Below are positions 45,038 to 58,873 of a DNA stretch of 64,000 bases, one piece after another. The DNA comes from Viola odorata (lineage: Eukaryota; Streptophyta; Magnoliopsida; Malpighiales; Violaceae): contig OY829539.1 in NCBI GenBank assembly GCA_963691705.1, positions 61,540,327-61,604,326 on the forward strand, in the 5' to 3' direction. Under the pieces are notes generated by a model that worked only from the letters and a program-made list of their open reading frames with translations, made no database searches and was not told where the DNA came from. Within the stretch, counting starts at the first letter, position 1. Each line of letters starts with the position of its first letter. The position numbers and the translations under genes were made by a program.

Positions 45038-46340
45038 TTTCATTTGACTATTTTAATTATTTTCTTATTTTCTTGGTTTAGGAAATGTAATATGTGGATT
45101 CGATGCAGTGTCTCATTTCCTAACTGCTTACAACCACATACATGATACATACATGGCCAGACCAACAAACCCATAATGCAACATCCAATCCGTGGGTTTG
45201 AACCATAAAAATGATTATCAGTTTGCAGAAAAAGACTTTCAGGAAACAGAAGAAGGATTAAAAGCGAAAAAAGATGCGAGAAACTCAAACCAGAAACAGG
45301 CAGAAACAGACCAAACCAAACCCAGAGAGTTCAACAAATCTAAAACAAACCCAACCAACAGCTTAAAGATGCAAGATTTACTCCATCAAAAATATAAACA
45401 CACAAAAGACACAAGCTTCTAGACTATAAAATCCAATTTTTCAATCGATTTATATTTGCGAAAACAAAATAAAAACAAACATAAGACCATTCATCATAGA
45501 ACCTATCATGAACCGATCCAGCCAAAGAAGCTTACCCAACAAATGATACAAACAAAAAAGGCTGATCGATCTAACAATCTGTACCAAAAATCATGGATTA
45601 GACAGGTTTAAGGGGGTGGGAAAGGCAGATACAGTAAAGAAGGAGCCTTTAGGTTGTGGTTTGATGGTAAATTCTCTTTATTATTCTAGAGACAATAAAG
45701 GAAGAGAGCAGAAGATGATGAGAAACAAAATTGAAGCCTCCTCACCTCAGCCTAGAAGGAAATGGAAGGGAAAAAAGGGAGGTGTGAAAGAGGATATGAG
45801 ATGAGGAATGCAATGTAGAAAAGAGGACACAGTAATCAGTAATTTACGAAACAAGCCACCACAAAAGAGCAACAACGAAAGAAAACAAGAAAGAAAGAGA
45901 GTTAATTTGCATTTACACTAAGCCTATGAGAATAAGGATTAGGGTGCTCCACCATCCCAAATTTCCCACTTGCTATGAAAATTAAATCTGGAAAATATAT
46001 TAGCATTGAGTTTTAGTGGGCTGGACCGAGTCTAAAATTTACGGCCCAAATCCGTCTATTTAAAGGTGGGCCGGACCGAGCCTAGAATTTGCCGACACAA
46101 GGTCATGCATCAACCGCTGATAAACAAAAATCGGATATCTTTATATTAAAAAATAAAATAAAATAAAAAAAGATAGATATTTTATTTATTTATTTTTAAA
46201 AAAAAACAGTAGTGATAATTAAATACGAGGGATTCGATTTCCCTCCGAGGAGGACGGATTGTTGCAAGGAGGGAGTTACATCATACATGCGCTGATTACT
46301 CATCTAAAGCATTAATTATTACCGTAACGGACAAAGATAT
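45038..46340. other. Intergenic region upstream of the first DUF3754 gene
   Basis: Purine-rich sequence at 45190-45900 contains short open frames but no recognised product or convincing intron borders. The right end contains the probable promoter of the gene that starts at 46470. Confidence 0.4.
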
Positions 46341-46469
46341 CTTGTTTGTCACTCACCGAATCTCTTCTGCCTTCGTATCTACTCCTTCCTTTTCTGTACT
46401 ACAAGGGGAGAGAGAGGGGGAGAAACAGAAGTGCGCGCCGCTTGGGTTGGGTTGGATTGTTGAGGAGAA

Positions 46470-49400
46470 ATGGCGGAGGAGAAGAAGAAGAACAAAGAAG
46501 TTATCCGATTGGAAAGGGAATCTGTCATTCCAATCCTTAAACCTAAGCTCATCATGACCTTGGCCAACCTCATAGGTATGTGATCATTGTTATTTCGCAA
46601 ATTATGTGCATTCCCCTGGTTTTGCAATTGTGTGTTGTGTGAAGCTGTAGAGACTTCAATGTTTTCAGGCTTTGTATGCTTTTTTGTTTTGTTTTTGTTT
46701 TTGGGAAATCTGTGAAATTACCTGATTGTATATGCCCATTTGCACTTACTTGCCAACTAGCTAATTTGGGTTATGAGTTTTTTTTTTTTGCTGGTTCTGT
46801 TTTTCTTTAGCTCCACCCACCTTAGTTTGTTAACATTGTTGCAGAGCTTGCTCCTGACCGAGCTGAGTTTTTAAAGCTATGCAAGAGAGTTGAGTATACA
46901 ATACGAGCGTGGTATCTTCTGCAGTTTGAAGATTTGATGGTACTTGTGTTACCAATCCAATTATTATTATTTTCATTCTTTATTAGTAATGCTTTTGTGT
47001 ATACTTCCCCGCTGTCAAGTGTTAATGCAAATGTATTTTTTGTCTTCAGCAACTGTATTCGCTCTTTGACCCTGTATCCGGGGCTCAAAAATTGGAGCAG
47101 CAACACCTCTCACCTGAGGAGATTGATGTACTCGAACAGAATTTTCTCACCTACTTATTTCAGGTACTGTATGTGGTTCATTAAGTATATGCTTTGATTT
47201 GGGGGTGGTTCTTGAGTTTGGAATTGCCATGGATCATAAAGATCTATGATGCTTGTTAAAATGGATGGTAAAGCACCTTAAACGGTTGCAACATAGGCTT
47301 ACTTTTTAACCTTTAGTACATAAATAAAATAATACTGCTTCTTAAAACCGAGATTAAGCATTGGTTGCAGGGTAGGCTTACTTTTTAACTCTGAATATAG
47401 TATTGATTGCCTAGAACTTCATTAAAATTGAGGTGAACAAAGTCCTGTAGTTGAATGTCTTTAGCTAGTATTTAATAGATCAGATATTGCAAATACCAGC
47501 ATCTTCTGGGGGAAGTTTCATTACTGTCTTATTTGTTATACAGGTGATGGATAAGAGTAACTTCAAGATAACATCTGATGAGGAGATTGACGTTGCACTT
47601 TCAGGGCAGTATCTTTTAAATCTTCCCATCAAAGTTGACGAATCTAAGGTTTGAGATCACTCACATTTTAATAATTTCATTTTGAAGATATGACATGTTT
47701 GTAAATTTGGTCGTTTATTATGTCTATATAGTTGGTATTCTGGTTGGCTTATCATATTTGCTCATTTGAATTAGAGTCAGATTTTTCTCATTTCAACTTG
47801 ATTTTTCCTCTTTTGGTGTAGCTTGACAAGGAACTTTTGAAGAGGTATTTTGCAGAGCATCCTCAGGAAAACCTTCCAGATTTCATTGACAAGGTATTGT
47901 GTGGAATGTAGCATATACTGTTAGGCATGAGATATCTTCCTGCCACGGTTGCCTGCTTGGGTGACAAGTATTGTGATTTCTCCCTTTTATTGTGTTTGGG
48001 AGGGGATGAAGATAGAAGAGAAATTGATGTTACCATTTGCTCTCTTTCACTTTCTTGAGTTATCATTTCTGTCTTCTGAAGTGAAAAAAAAGAGCTGTTG
48101 TTTATCTGTTATGCCTTTGTAGCTTGTGATGCGTGCATCATTTATTTATATTATCTATTGACCTGCTGCTTATGCAATAATTCAGTATTTCATACATCAT
48201 TGTTTTTGTTTATATTTGTTTTTTGAAAATTCTATTTACTGCTATAAGAATCCATTTAGACACTGCATTAGAGCTAGTTAAACCTCATCTTATATTCATT
48301 TGTTGCTTAACTTTTTTACCTTTCCCTGAAGATTAGAATCTGGAAAAATAAAGCATGGTTTTCCACTGGGCCAATATAGTGCCACATGCTTGGGTGACAT
48401 TGATGGTTGTGTCCCTCGATATCATAGTCATGTTTTTTATTTTTATTTTTAATTCATGATAATTGAAAGTGTTGATTGGCCATGTTTTATTGACCGAGGT
48501 TTAAAACCATAATAATTGAGGTGCTTTATTTATGTTAGATATCATATGCCGTGTGTGTATTAACCTCCGCTTCAGGAAAGCTAATCCTCATCATGTTTTC
48601 ATTTTTAGTACATTATATTTCGACGTGGCATTGGGATTGATAAAACAACTGATTATTTTATCATGGAGAAGGTCGACATGCTCATTGGACGCTTATGGGC
48701 ATATCTTTTAAGACTGACCAGGTGAACAGTTTTTGCCCCATGATGTAAAGCACTTGTTCTTTATAGGGACTTGACATCAGGGAAATGAAGCTAAGTGCTT
48801 TAATGCTATCTAACCTTTTGTGGAAAAAAGAAATTATATGATACCTTCTGCACTGCTCTGAAATTATTTTCTATTTGACCCTCGACTTTGAGTATTATCA
48901 CATTTATGCTCATGCAGAACATTAGACACCATGTCCCTGTGGAATTCGTGATCCAATAAATGTACTGTTTTGGTCAGTCAATTCAGAAATTTCACTAGCC
49001 TTTGAAACTTAGTAAGGAACTGCACCATACCCTGAATGAAAAGTTTCTGATGGCACATTTAACAAGAAACAGTGCTATGAAACTTCTTTTATTGAGATCT
49101 TCTAGTCATTGGAATTTTTGACATTGACAAATGAAAGGCCATTCAAGAACTGTAGAGGGATACAAAGCAGGTCAATTTGTTCAAAGCCATAATGTAGAAA
49201 CACCAAAAATGTAGTTAAATCAAAAAATATAAGCATAATAGCATTAATAAAAAGGAAAACAGTAGATGATACAACATGTAAACTACTTCTCCATTGCCAT
49301 CATTCCTCCTTGTTTTTTTTAACCTTTGTTCTTTTTAAATTTATCTTCCTTTTCAATTCTTTCCTGGTTTACGTTGCTTTCAGGCTAGAAAAGTTTTTCA

Positions 49401-52400
49401 AGAAGAAGTCAGGTAGACCAAAGAAGGATATAAAGAAGGATGATGAACTCAACTCTGAAGCAGACAATGACGACATGTTTGTCGAACGAATCCGGCTAGA
49501 AACACTTGATTTGAGGTTTTGTATGGCATGTGAATGTAATAGTTAATGTTATGTTTGGCAATTTAACTTTTGAAACATGCCTATCCACAATGTGATTTAG
49601 CTGCATGTGTGCCACCCTAAGGAGTTTGAGGGATTTCTTTACCTTCACCATAACTGAACATGAATTTGCAAGTTCTTTGAATCTCAGGAGGTGATTCACA
49701 TCCCTCCTGTATGCCACACTGAAGTTTGGTGAAAGATTGAATTAGAAGGTCAGGACAATTTCCATACAAAACATTATAGTTTATCACCAAGAGCAAAAGT
49801 TGCTCAAACAGCATAACACCCATAGTTTTCAGTGTTGGAATGAAGTTGGCTAAGGTATACTGTATTTAAAGGCAAAAATAATAGTCCTCCTAGAGAAGTT
49901 TTTGGAGATCAGATTTAATTGGTGCAGATTTCCGGATTCTGCAGTCTATTTTGTCAAAGTTAGAAACTCTTCAAAAACATTGTGCTGGATGTCTATCTGT
50001 TGCTATGGATCTGGGTGTGGCCTTTAAATGTTATTGCATCTATTGTATACTTTCTCAGAGAAACTAAAACAAGTTTTTGTTCTCATGAGTAGCTAAGGAA
50101 TTTGTTTACGCCAGTTGCATGCATCTACTCTTTTCTGCTTCTGTATGATGACATCCTTTTCTTTTCTTTTTCTCCAGTTTAGGAACTTTACTGAAAAAGA
50201 CTACTATCCAGGAACCTACCTTTGATAGGATCATAGTCGTTTACAGGTATTGCTTTATATAGCTATGGAAAAAGCACCTGACATTTGTCTCTCATTGAAC
50301 TTCCACACCTCTACACTGAGAAATGAGTGAGAATTCATTAAATTTATGAAGAAATATGAACCACTTGCCTTCGACATCAAGGTTTTTAATAAGCACATAA
50401 AACATCCAGTTTTACTCATTATCGTATGCTTGTGGGAGTGGAACGATGACCGAGTGGACTGCATTTTCTGTGACTATAGTTGGTCAAGGGTTGTTTTACT
50501 AAGAAGGTTGAAAAGGTTATGGTAGTTAATCTTTTGATAATGGCGATTACTTCACAGGGGTGCAAGCACGAAATCCAAAAAAGAAAGAGGAATATATGTG
50601 AAACATTTCAGAAACATTCCAATGGCTGATTTGGAAATAGTTCTTGTGAGTCTTTGGCTTTTCTTGCTATGTCTTTTAGTTCGTAGTTTAGATATCAACT
50701 CCGGACCTGATGTTAATGGTCTTATGCCTTCAACAGCCTGAAAAGAAAAATCCTGGGTTGACTCCTATGGACTGGGTCAAGTTTCTGATTTCTGCTGTAG
50801 TTGGTTTGGTGAGTTTACTGAGTAATTTTATCATCTTTTTACTTCTATCATCATTCGGCTTGTTCAAACGCCATTTGCATCTGTTCTTCACAGGTTGCTG
50901 TAGTTACATCACTTGAGATGCCCAAGGCCGATCTGTGGGTCATTATTGCAATTGTCTCCACTGTTATTGGTTACTGTGCTAAGACATACTTCACGTCAAG
51001 TCTCTCTCCCTCTTTTGCTTTCTTATTATCATTTTGAAATCTTTTTGCGTGTGATCTAGTTCTTTCTTTCGTGATATTTTTGTTGACATTTTTATTCAAA
51101 CTACCTGCAGGTTTCAACAAAACATGGCTTTATATCAGAACTTAATTACTCAGTCCATGTATGACAAACAACTGGACAGTGGACGGGGTACTCTTCTTCA
51201 TCTATGCGATGATGTGATTCAACAGGAAGTGAGTCAAAAGCATGATTTCTCCCACCCTTTTGTATTGCTGTCAAATATATTTGCTTAGTATGAGACTGAA
51301 AAAAAGTGCTTACAGTTAGTGACACACACACACACACAGATCTATATATTTTGTTTGTTTTCATTTATTTGATTCATGTCAGTCTTACTAACTGTTGAAG
51401 ATAAAGCTGTAAATGTTCAGAAACTGTATTTGACTTGATAACTTGTCTTTTTTCCCCTGCTTTTGGATTATAGATTCTTATGTTTTTGAAGAGGACGTCT
51501 TAAATTAGCTTGGTCTATTACCTTGCATTCATAAATTTACCAGATTTCAGGTGTTTTTATACTTATTTGACACAACGTCAAGGCATTACTTTCTTTTTAA
51601 TGTGAAGACACTAGTATCTGAATATGAAGATGCAATGTTGATAAATGGTTGAATACTCTTGAACTTGTCTTTACTTATGTCTGGGATAGATGATTGGCCT
51701 AATACCAACTAGTATCTTGCAACATGCTCAAATGAACTTGTAATTTTCAGGTGAAAGAGGTCATTATTTCATTTTTTATATTGATGGAACAAGGCAAAGC
51801 GACTAGGCAGGTGTGCACAGTTTGTCTTTCTTCCTATCATTTGGAGATGAAATATACACGTCTCTTGTACAGTCAGTTACTGATTTTTGGTATAATGTGA
51901 AATAGGATTTAGATCTGCGTTGTGAGGAACTAATGAAAGAAGAGTTTGGTGCCAGCTGTAATTTTGATGTGGATGATGCTGTTGTTAAGTTGGAGAGTTT
52001 GGGCATTGTGGCTCAGGTAATAAACAGTTTTCTCCCTATTTGAATTTTGTACATCTGAATTAGAATATGCTGTTTCCCACATCGAATGCTAAATTTATGT
52101 TGATCAATTGATCATTGCTGGTGATGACATATTTTGGTATCCACTAAAGGTCATTGAAGATGCTGTCAAATCTTATACTGTAGTAAGCCTATAGGTTGTT
52201 TCCGTCGTGTTAATGCAAGGGACAATATTGTTGTAACGTCGTATGCGCATTGAAATGATGGTTGAACTCATAGTTATACACATGGCACTGAGCACTACGC
52301 AAGTTATGGTTGCACTAGTAACTGTATTTGCACCTGATGATGCATCTGTAAGCTCTACAAGTTTGCTCCACCTTCTTTTCGAAAATGAAATTGCCATGAA

Positions 52401-52602
52401 ATAAAACTAGGCCAAGTTTGTAATTACTTAGGCTATATCGTATGAGCTTGTGCATTTTATGTTTCTTCTAACCGTGAAATGTCTTTCACAGGATGCTCTA
52501 GGACGTTATTACTGTGTTGGGCTAAAACGTGCTAATGAGATTATAGGTACCACAACAGAAGAGCTCGTCCTAAAAGCGAAGCAGGGCATCAGTAGTCCTT
52601 GA
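46470..52602 (+). CDS. DUF3754 membrane protein, tandem copy 1
   Basis: Fifteen exons: 46470-46575, 46845-46939, 47050-47163, 47544-47648, 47822-47893, 48609-48721, 49384-49515, 50178-50246, 50558-50645, 50737-50808, 50894-50994, 51111-51228, 51751-51810, 51906-52016 and 52492-52602. They sum to 488 residues. It matches plant DUF3754 (TMEM143-like) proteins, some database entries of which are called 'aminopeptidase' without a peptidase motif being evident. Conserved parts are [57 protein letters not shown] and [18 protein letters not shown]. Two hydrophobic segments ([16 protein letters not shown] and [12 protein letters not shown]) form a likely hairpin. A Lys/Asp-rich linker ([15 protein letters not shown]) sits mid-protein. 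Function is unknown. A tandem paralogue follows. Confidence 0.9.
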
Positions 52603-53400
52603 TGTGTCTTCCACGGTGAGTTTGTTCTGTGTCATACCTGTTTCCATGGTGAACTCTTTTTCGCTTCTAATACCTTATATTTTTATCAGCAGTTGATCGA
52701 CGAGTTTATTTACCTTCTCTACGCCAATGATGGATACTTAGCTTTGTTTTATTTTCTTCTGCGCCTTTTTTTTTTTCACTTCGTGTGCATGTAAATCTCG
52801 GATTAGATGTACCTTTGGTAGTGTCCCAAGAACATTATGTACATTTAATGCAATTTGAACCAGACTGAGGAAATTTGACATAAAACAAGATTTCTTTTAC
52901 TCAACTGTGCTGGATATTTGAATAACACCGATTTAATGACTTTTTAGGAAGATGAATTGATGTGTATTTTTCTAAAGAAGATAGCAAAGACAATGTTACA
53001 AGAACACCAACCAACATTGGTCGTGGTCGAAAGGTAGATATTTAAGTATCATGTTCGAGTCCAATGAATGAAGAGATTCATGCCTTCTGCGTGTTGGACA
53101 TAAGCTAACAAAAACACAACATCTCTATTTTTTATTTCACGTGTTTATGCTAGATTCCAACATTGAAATACAGTGATTATTTGAGAGAAATTCCAAACAC
53201 AATAAGCACACATGAGATTTTTATTTATTTTTTATTTTTTATATCTAAGAGACATAAAATGAACAAACTACATTTATCACGACAATTGGCGCCAATACTC
53301 TCTGAACTGTTAGGTGAAACGGCATCGTTTGGGCTTATCAAGCCTCCATTTTTTCTTATTTCTTAAAAAAGAAGAAATGAAACAGTTATAAACAGAACAG
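52603..53400. other. Spacer between the DUF3754 paralogues
   Basis: Contains the 3' end of copy 1. A possible tRNA-derived SINE relic lies near 53015-53060 (GTCGTGGTCGAAAGG followed by GTTCGAGTCC). The rest is the likely promoter of copy 2. Confidence 0.35.
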
Positions 53401-53617
53401 TGGAACGAGTGGCGCTCAATTGCGAGACCCAAACATTCCCGCCGAAGAGATCGGGCGCTGAAATTCTCTCCCTTGAACCAACGAAGAAGATGAAGAAGAT
53501 GAGGAGAAAAGATGAAACCTTTTCGTGGACCAGAATCAGCAGCAGGTCAACAATTTTTCCATTTTCTAAATCTAATTGGCGTCGCCGCCGTCATCTCCGC
53601 CGCCGTTAAAGAGAAAG

Positions 53618-56600
53618 ATGGGCAAAAGGAAGAAAGACATCATACATTTGGAGCGCGAATCCGTAATCCCCATTCTCAAGCACAAGCTAGTCCTTGCCCT
53701 AGCCAACCGAATTGGTACCCATCCTTTCTCTGCTCTTCTTCCTATTCTTCTTGCTATGTTTCTTTCTCCTCGCTAACCGTAAGTTCTTGTCCCAGAGAGT
53801 GAATCGGATCGTCTTGAGTTCACAAAGTTGTGCCAGAGAGTTGAATACATAGTTAGGGTTTGGTACCTGTTGCAGTTTGAGCATCTCATGGTATTATTAA
53901 CTCTGTCTCTTCTTTTTATAAATGTAAAGCTTCTCTTTTCTTCGTATTTTTTATTTGATCTCTTATATTTTTGTTTAACCTGATTTGTCTCTTTAGAGAC
54001 TGTATTCCCTATTCGAGCCTGTCCACGGCGCCACAAAGTTGCAGCAGCAGAATCTGTCTCCTGTTGAAATTGATTCATTGGAAGAAGATTTCTTAACTTA
54101 TGTATTTCAGGTATTGTACATCATATTAAGTCTTGATGTTCTTGTTTTGCTTTAGATACCATACATTTAACTAACTGAAAGAAATGAAAACCCTAGCTTG
54201 GTTCATTTTTGTTGTCTAGATTATGGACAAGAGTAATTTCAAAGTAACTACAGATTGGGAAATAGATGTCGCCCTCTCTGCACAATATCGTCTTAATCTC
54301 CCGATTGTAGTGGATGAATCTAAGGTATGCTATATTCAAACTTCTAGAAATGTGTGCTTATTAGCTTCTCTACATCATATGGCAGTTTGTGCTGGGGTTC
54401 TCTTTTTGAAATTGCTAATCTATGTAGTTAAATGCAGCTTGACAAGAAGCTTTTGTCTGGATACTTTGCGAAGCATCCTCGTGATAACCTCCCTCACTTT
54501 GCTGATAAGGTAATGAGAAAAATGAGCTCAGTCATTCTTATGTGATTAAATACTTAATATTTATTAACAGTCTTGGAGTCAACTAGAGTAGGCTGTGATG
54601 GTATCTAGATTGGATGGATACCTTTTAGAATTTGCACTGCTTTATCTATTGTCTATCTCATCAAACCACCTTATCATAAGATAGACCAATGCATGCATAC
54701 CTATTAGGTTTTGGTTTTTTGGCTCACTTTCTGCTTTCGACATAAACTTTGTGTTCCTTTTCTTGGTGGATTTGTGGTTCCTGGTATCATGTTTGATCTT
54801 GGTTGAAATGGAAAAAATAAAATGTTACTTGCTTCATTTATATGCAAATGGTTTCTAATAGGTATTTTTTATCAAATTTGGTCCACTGTTTTTTAGAACC
54901 ATAGGTAACTCAAGTAGTTCTTGCAGTTTCTCATCTTGAAGTAGAATAACTGGGAAAGTTACTTTTTGGATTGACTTTGATGCTTCTCATTCTGTAACTC
55001 CTAAAAGATCATTTTTCTTGTTTGGAAAAACGAAAAAAGAAGAGAATAGTATGGCTACAAGTCTCTGCCTGACTTTTAAAAGCATCCCCACAGATAAATA
55101 TGCTGTAGTTGAGGAGCTAAAAAAAATTCATAATGTTTTGTTGAACTTATAATCATTCTTGTAGCTTTCCCAGCTGTGTTTTTCCTTTGACTCCCCTAAG
55201 TGGCAGCATAACTTTTGATGTGCCGTCTACTGAGATCATAATATCCCCCTTTATTAAGAAGCATGGCATCAGGCTACTTTATGGTGTGAAGGCACTGGCA
55301 CACTCATACGGTTTTCTTCACTCAAGGATGTGTTTCTCTACGTCGTAGTTTACATCTTATCTTTGTGATGAAAAACTATAAACTGAAGATGATCGTTGAG
55401 TAACAACTTCAGTTCTTCAGAGTGTTTCGAGCTCACTTATACACTACTATGATGGTACAAATAGTATCTGGCTACTTCCTCGCTCTGTGACTGATGTAGA
55501 TTCATTTTATATTTTTAGTTCATCGTCTTCCGGCGTGGTTTTGGAATTGATCACATGACGGGTTACTTTTTGATGCAAAAAGTAAGTACTGTCCTTATGC
55601 GTATGTGGAAGATATTTTTGAAGATAACTGGGTAAGTGCTTATTCAATTATAATTAATAAGCATTAATTGTTTTGTGATATCCTCAATTTGTCTACATTT
55701 TCACTTTGTATTATAATTCTTTGACCTCTTTATCAGTGGAAGTTTTGAAATACGATAACTTTTGTCATTGTTGGATAGTTTGAATTCACGCATTGACAAT
55801 GATCCTCAAGTTTGGAATCAGTGCTTATTTGAGATCGATCTATCTATTTATTCATATTTTCTCATGAACCTTATCTTCTTATTGTAGGCTAAAACATCTT
55901 TTCTTCAAAAAGTCAAGTAACGCCCACACTACGAATGATCCAATGCAGCTTGAAATCAGCATCGAGTCCAAGAGAGAGGATTTATTTGTTGAACGAATTC
56001 GTATCGAAAAGATGAAACTCAGGTTTTAAAGCAATTAGAAATTTAATATTTCAGCTTTAATTCATGGCTATTTTTTCTTCTTCTATTAGAGCTGGGCTTT
56101 AGATATCATTTAGGATACTTGTTTTTTGAATCATTTAATTTACTTCTTTAGTTTGAACATATAACAGAATCCTTAGATATCATTAAAACTAATCTATGTT
56201 GATATGTAAGTTCACCAGGATGCCTAATTGCCTAGGGAGTGCTGATTTGCCTTTTAGATGTGTGTAAAAGTCAAACTGGGTATTTCATTCTAACTATTCA
56301 GGCTCACTGAAGTACATGCATAATGACAGGTCAACAAAATAATCAGGCATCGGCCTATGCCTGTTTGGCTGCAGTATGGGTGTGGTTGTTATGCTGTTGT
56401 TAAATTGTTAGTCTCAACTGCTGTTGAAGGGTTTGTCAAAGTTTCTGTCAAAACTGAAACAATTTACAGGACTTTGGTTAGAAGTTAGAACAACTATCAA
56501 AACAATTGTTAAACTTCTGTTAAAATGTCAAAAAGCTAAAATGGTATTAATAGGTTATTTTTTTACTTTTGCAAGAAACATTATATTAATGTTTGCGTCA

Positions 56601-58873
56601 ATATTCAACAAGTACAGCTAAAATGGTATGCATTTACTTTTGTAGAATTTTTTATGCCTGGTGCTCATCATTGACATTCATTGTCTTGTTTGCAGTATTT
56701 TTAATTTTCTGAGCAAGGTTACAATACAAGAACCTACATTTGAAAGAATCATCGTTGTGTACAGGTACTGGTTTATGTTTAGTGATGAAGAATTTTTTAG
56801 ATGTTTCTTCTAATTGTATTTCTATCTCACTTTTCAACTGCCAATCAAAGCACGAGAGCTACGCAGTAATGTGCTCATTGAATTATCTTGATCATATAGG
56901 AAGCTATGGCACTGTTAGAAAGGAATATACCACATAAGTACTTGGAAATTAAAGAAAAGAAGAAAGTAGCTGATCCAACAGTGTACAAAGAGTGGCATTC
57001 AAGGAATGGAAAAAAAAAGCAGAGAGTAGAAAATGATTAATTCAGATAATGTGGATTCCCATACATATGTGATGGACCTCATCCCGCAAATTTAGTTCTC
57101 CAAATCTTGTTGGCGTGCACCACAGGTGTTGCGAGAAGATAGTGACTTGAGTTTCTAAACTCAATTCAGTTCTCAATCTCATCGAATTGTGATCAGTTGC
57201 ACAGATCTACATCCTGCGTTCAGTTTTGAAAATACAATAATTGATGTTTGATACTTAACACAAAATTTGTAAAATCTACAGGCGAAGGCATGGCAAAAAA
57301 GAAGGAGAACGAAATATATATGTGAAGCATTTTAAGAACATACCAATGGCTGATATGGAGATAGTGCTGGTGAGCCTTTTTTCTGAATTCTTTCCTCTTG
57401 TATAAGCATCATAATACTGAAGGTGCTTGGAATTCGTACAATGATTCACCTGCTCGTGGAATTTGTTTCTCTAACAGCCAGAAAAGAACAATCCAGGTTT
57501 AACTCCGGTGGACTGGGTCAAGTTCTTTGTGTCTGCTGTGATTGGCATGGTCAGTTATCACCTCTCCATTCAATTCTGTTGGATAAATATTTACTTTTTC
57601 TGATGTGATGAATATGTTGTTCATAGTTTTTTTTGGCAGCTGAGCAGTATTTCTTCTCTCTTTTTAACAGGTTGCTGTAATCCAGTCATTTAGAAATCCT
57701 CAAACAGACATTCGGGTCATACTTGCTATCTTGGGAACAGTGTTAGGTTACTGTTTTAAAACATATTCCACGTTAAGTGTCTTTTTCTTTATCATAACCA
57801 TTGTTTTGTTGGATTGAACTTATGATCTCTAGCAAGCACTTGGTATAAAATGCCGTTCTTATTCATTGTTGTCGTAGATCCCTGCTACACAATGTTTGCT
57901 ATTGCTTTTCTAATCTTGGTCTGATGTTTCCTTAACTCTTGCAGATTTCAGAGTAACTTGGTTAAATATCAGAGCCTAATCACACAGTCTGTATATGAAA
58001 AACAACTGGATAGTGGAAGGGGCACTCTTCTACACTTATGTGACGAGGTGATTCAACAGGAAGTAAGAAGCATGCTATTTTTTTTTCCTTTTCTTCTATT
58101 GCATCCAAATTCAAATGGTTTTCTTGAAAGGAAGGAAAAACAAATGGATTGATGTATGTAAGTATTTACTTTTGTGTTTCAAATCTTTCCTGATAGCAAG
58201 CAAAAAACGTTCTTTGATTATCTTTGCGCTGTAAGTCTGGTGACAGGATTCTGAAATTTCTGATTCATGTTTTCTATGCCAATAACTCCCATATGTGCAC
58301 TGTTTTATTGAATCTGTATGCATACCGACCTAGTAATTTGAACATGCAGGTGAAAGAGGTGATCATTTCGTTCTTTATGTTGATGGTGCAGGGAAAAGCT
58401 AGTAGACAGGTGTGCGAACACATAACTTACTAGTGGTTTATACCCCTCCTTGCTTTCATGATTCCTGAATGGTTTAGTCTGTTATACATTTTATGGTAAC
58501 TAAATATTCTGAGGGCATTTGCTGATACATAACCTTTGCAATGACCTAAAGTAGGAACTTGATCAGCGATGCGAGGAACTTCTTGTGGAAGAGTTTGATG
58601 AAAGATGTAATTTCGATGTGGATGATGCTCTTCAAAAGTTAGAGAAGTTGGGAATTGTTTATCAGGTAAGATCTTCTTTGCTCTGTCACTCTGTGGATTG
58701 GCGATACCTTGTCGGTGATGCAATGATATGGTATTTTGATGAAATGAAACCAGGATACAGTTGGAAACTATACGTGCACCGATTTGGAGCGCGCTAATGA
58801 CATAATCGGAACCACGACAGAGGAAGTTGTCCTCAAAGCTAGTAAGGGTAATGTTCAAGGAAGGAAGGGCTAA
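53618..58873 (+). CDS. DUF3754 membrane protein, tandem copy 2
   Basis: Fifteen exons: 53618-53714, 53796-53890, 53997-54110, 54220-54324, 54438-54509, 55519-55631, 55888-56022, 56696-56764, 57282-57369, 57478-57549, 57671-57771, 57945-58062, 58350-58409, 58555-58665 and 58754-58873. They give 489 residues. Exon number, most exon lengths and all phases match copy 1. Conserved blocks include [59 protein letters not shown] and [20 protein letters not shown]. The mid-protein linker differs ([18 protein letters not shown]), losing the basic run of copy 1. The C-terminus is three codons longer. I chose ATG 53618 because it aligns with the copy 1 start. An upstream in-frame ATG at 53576 would add 14 Ser/Pro/Arg-rich residues. 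Function unknown. Confidence 0.9.

Noticed and set aside
45192..45804. Two purine-rich plus-strand frames before the DUF3754 gene
   Set aside because: Lys/Asn/Gln-rich translations without family resemblance. The sequence could be transcribed noncoding RNA, but nothing in it supports a protein gene.
51325..51340. A CRISPR-like or structured repeat at the CACACA run
   Set aside because: It is a simple AC microsatellite in an intron of a plant gene.
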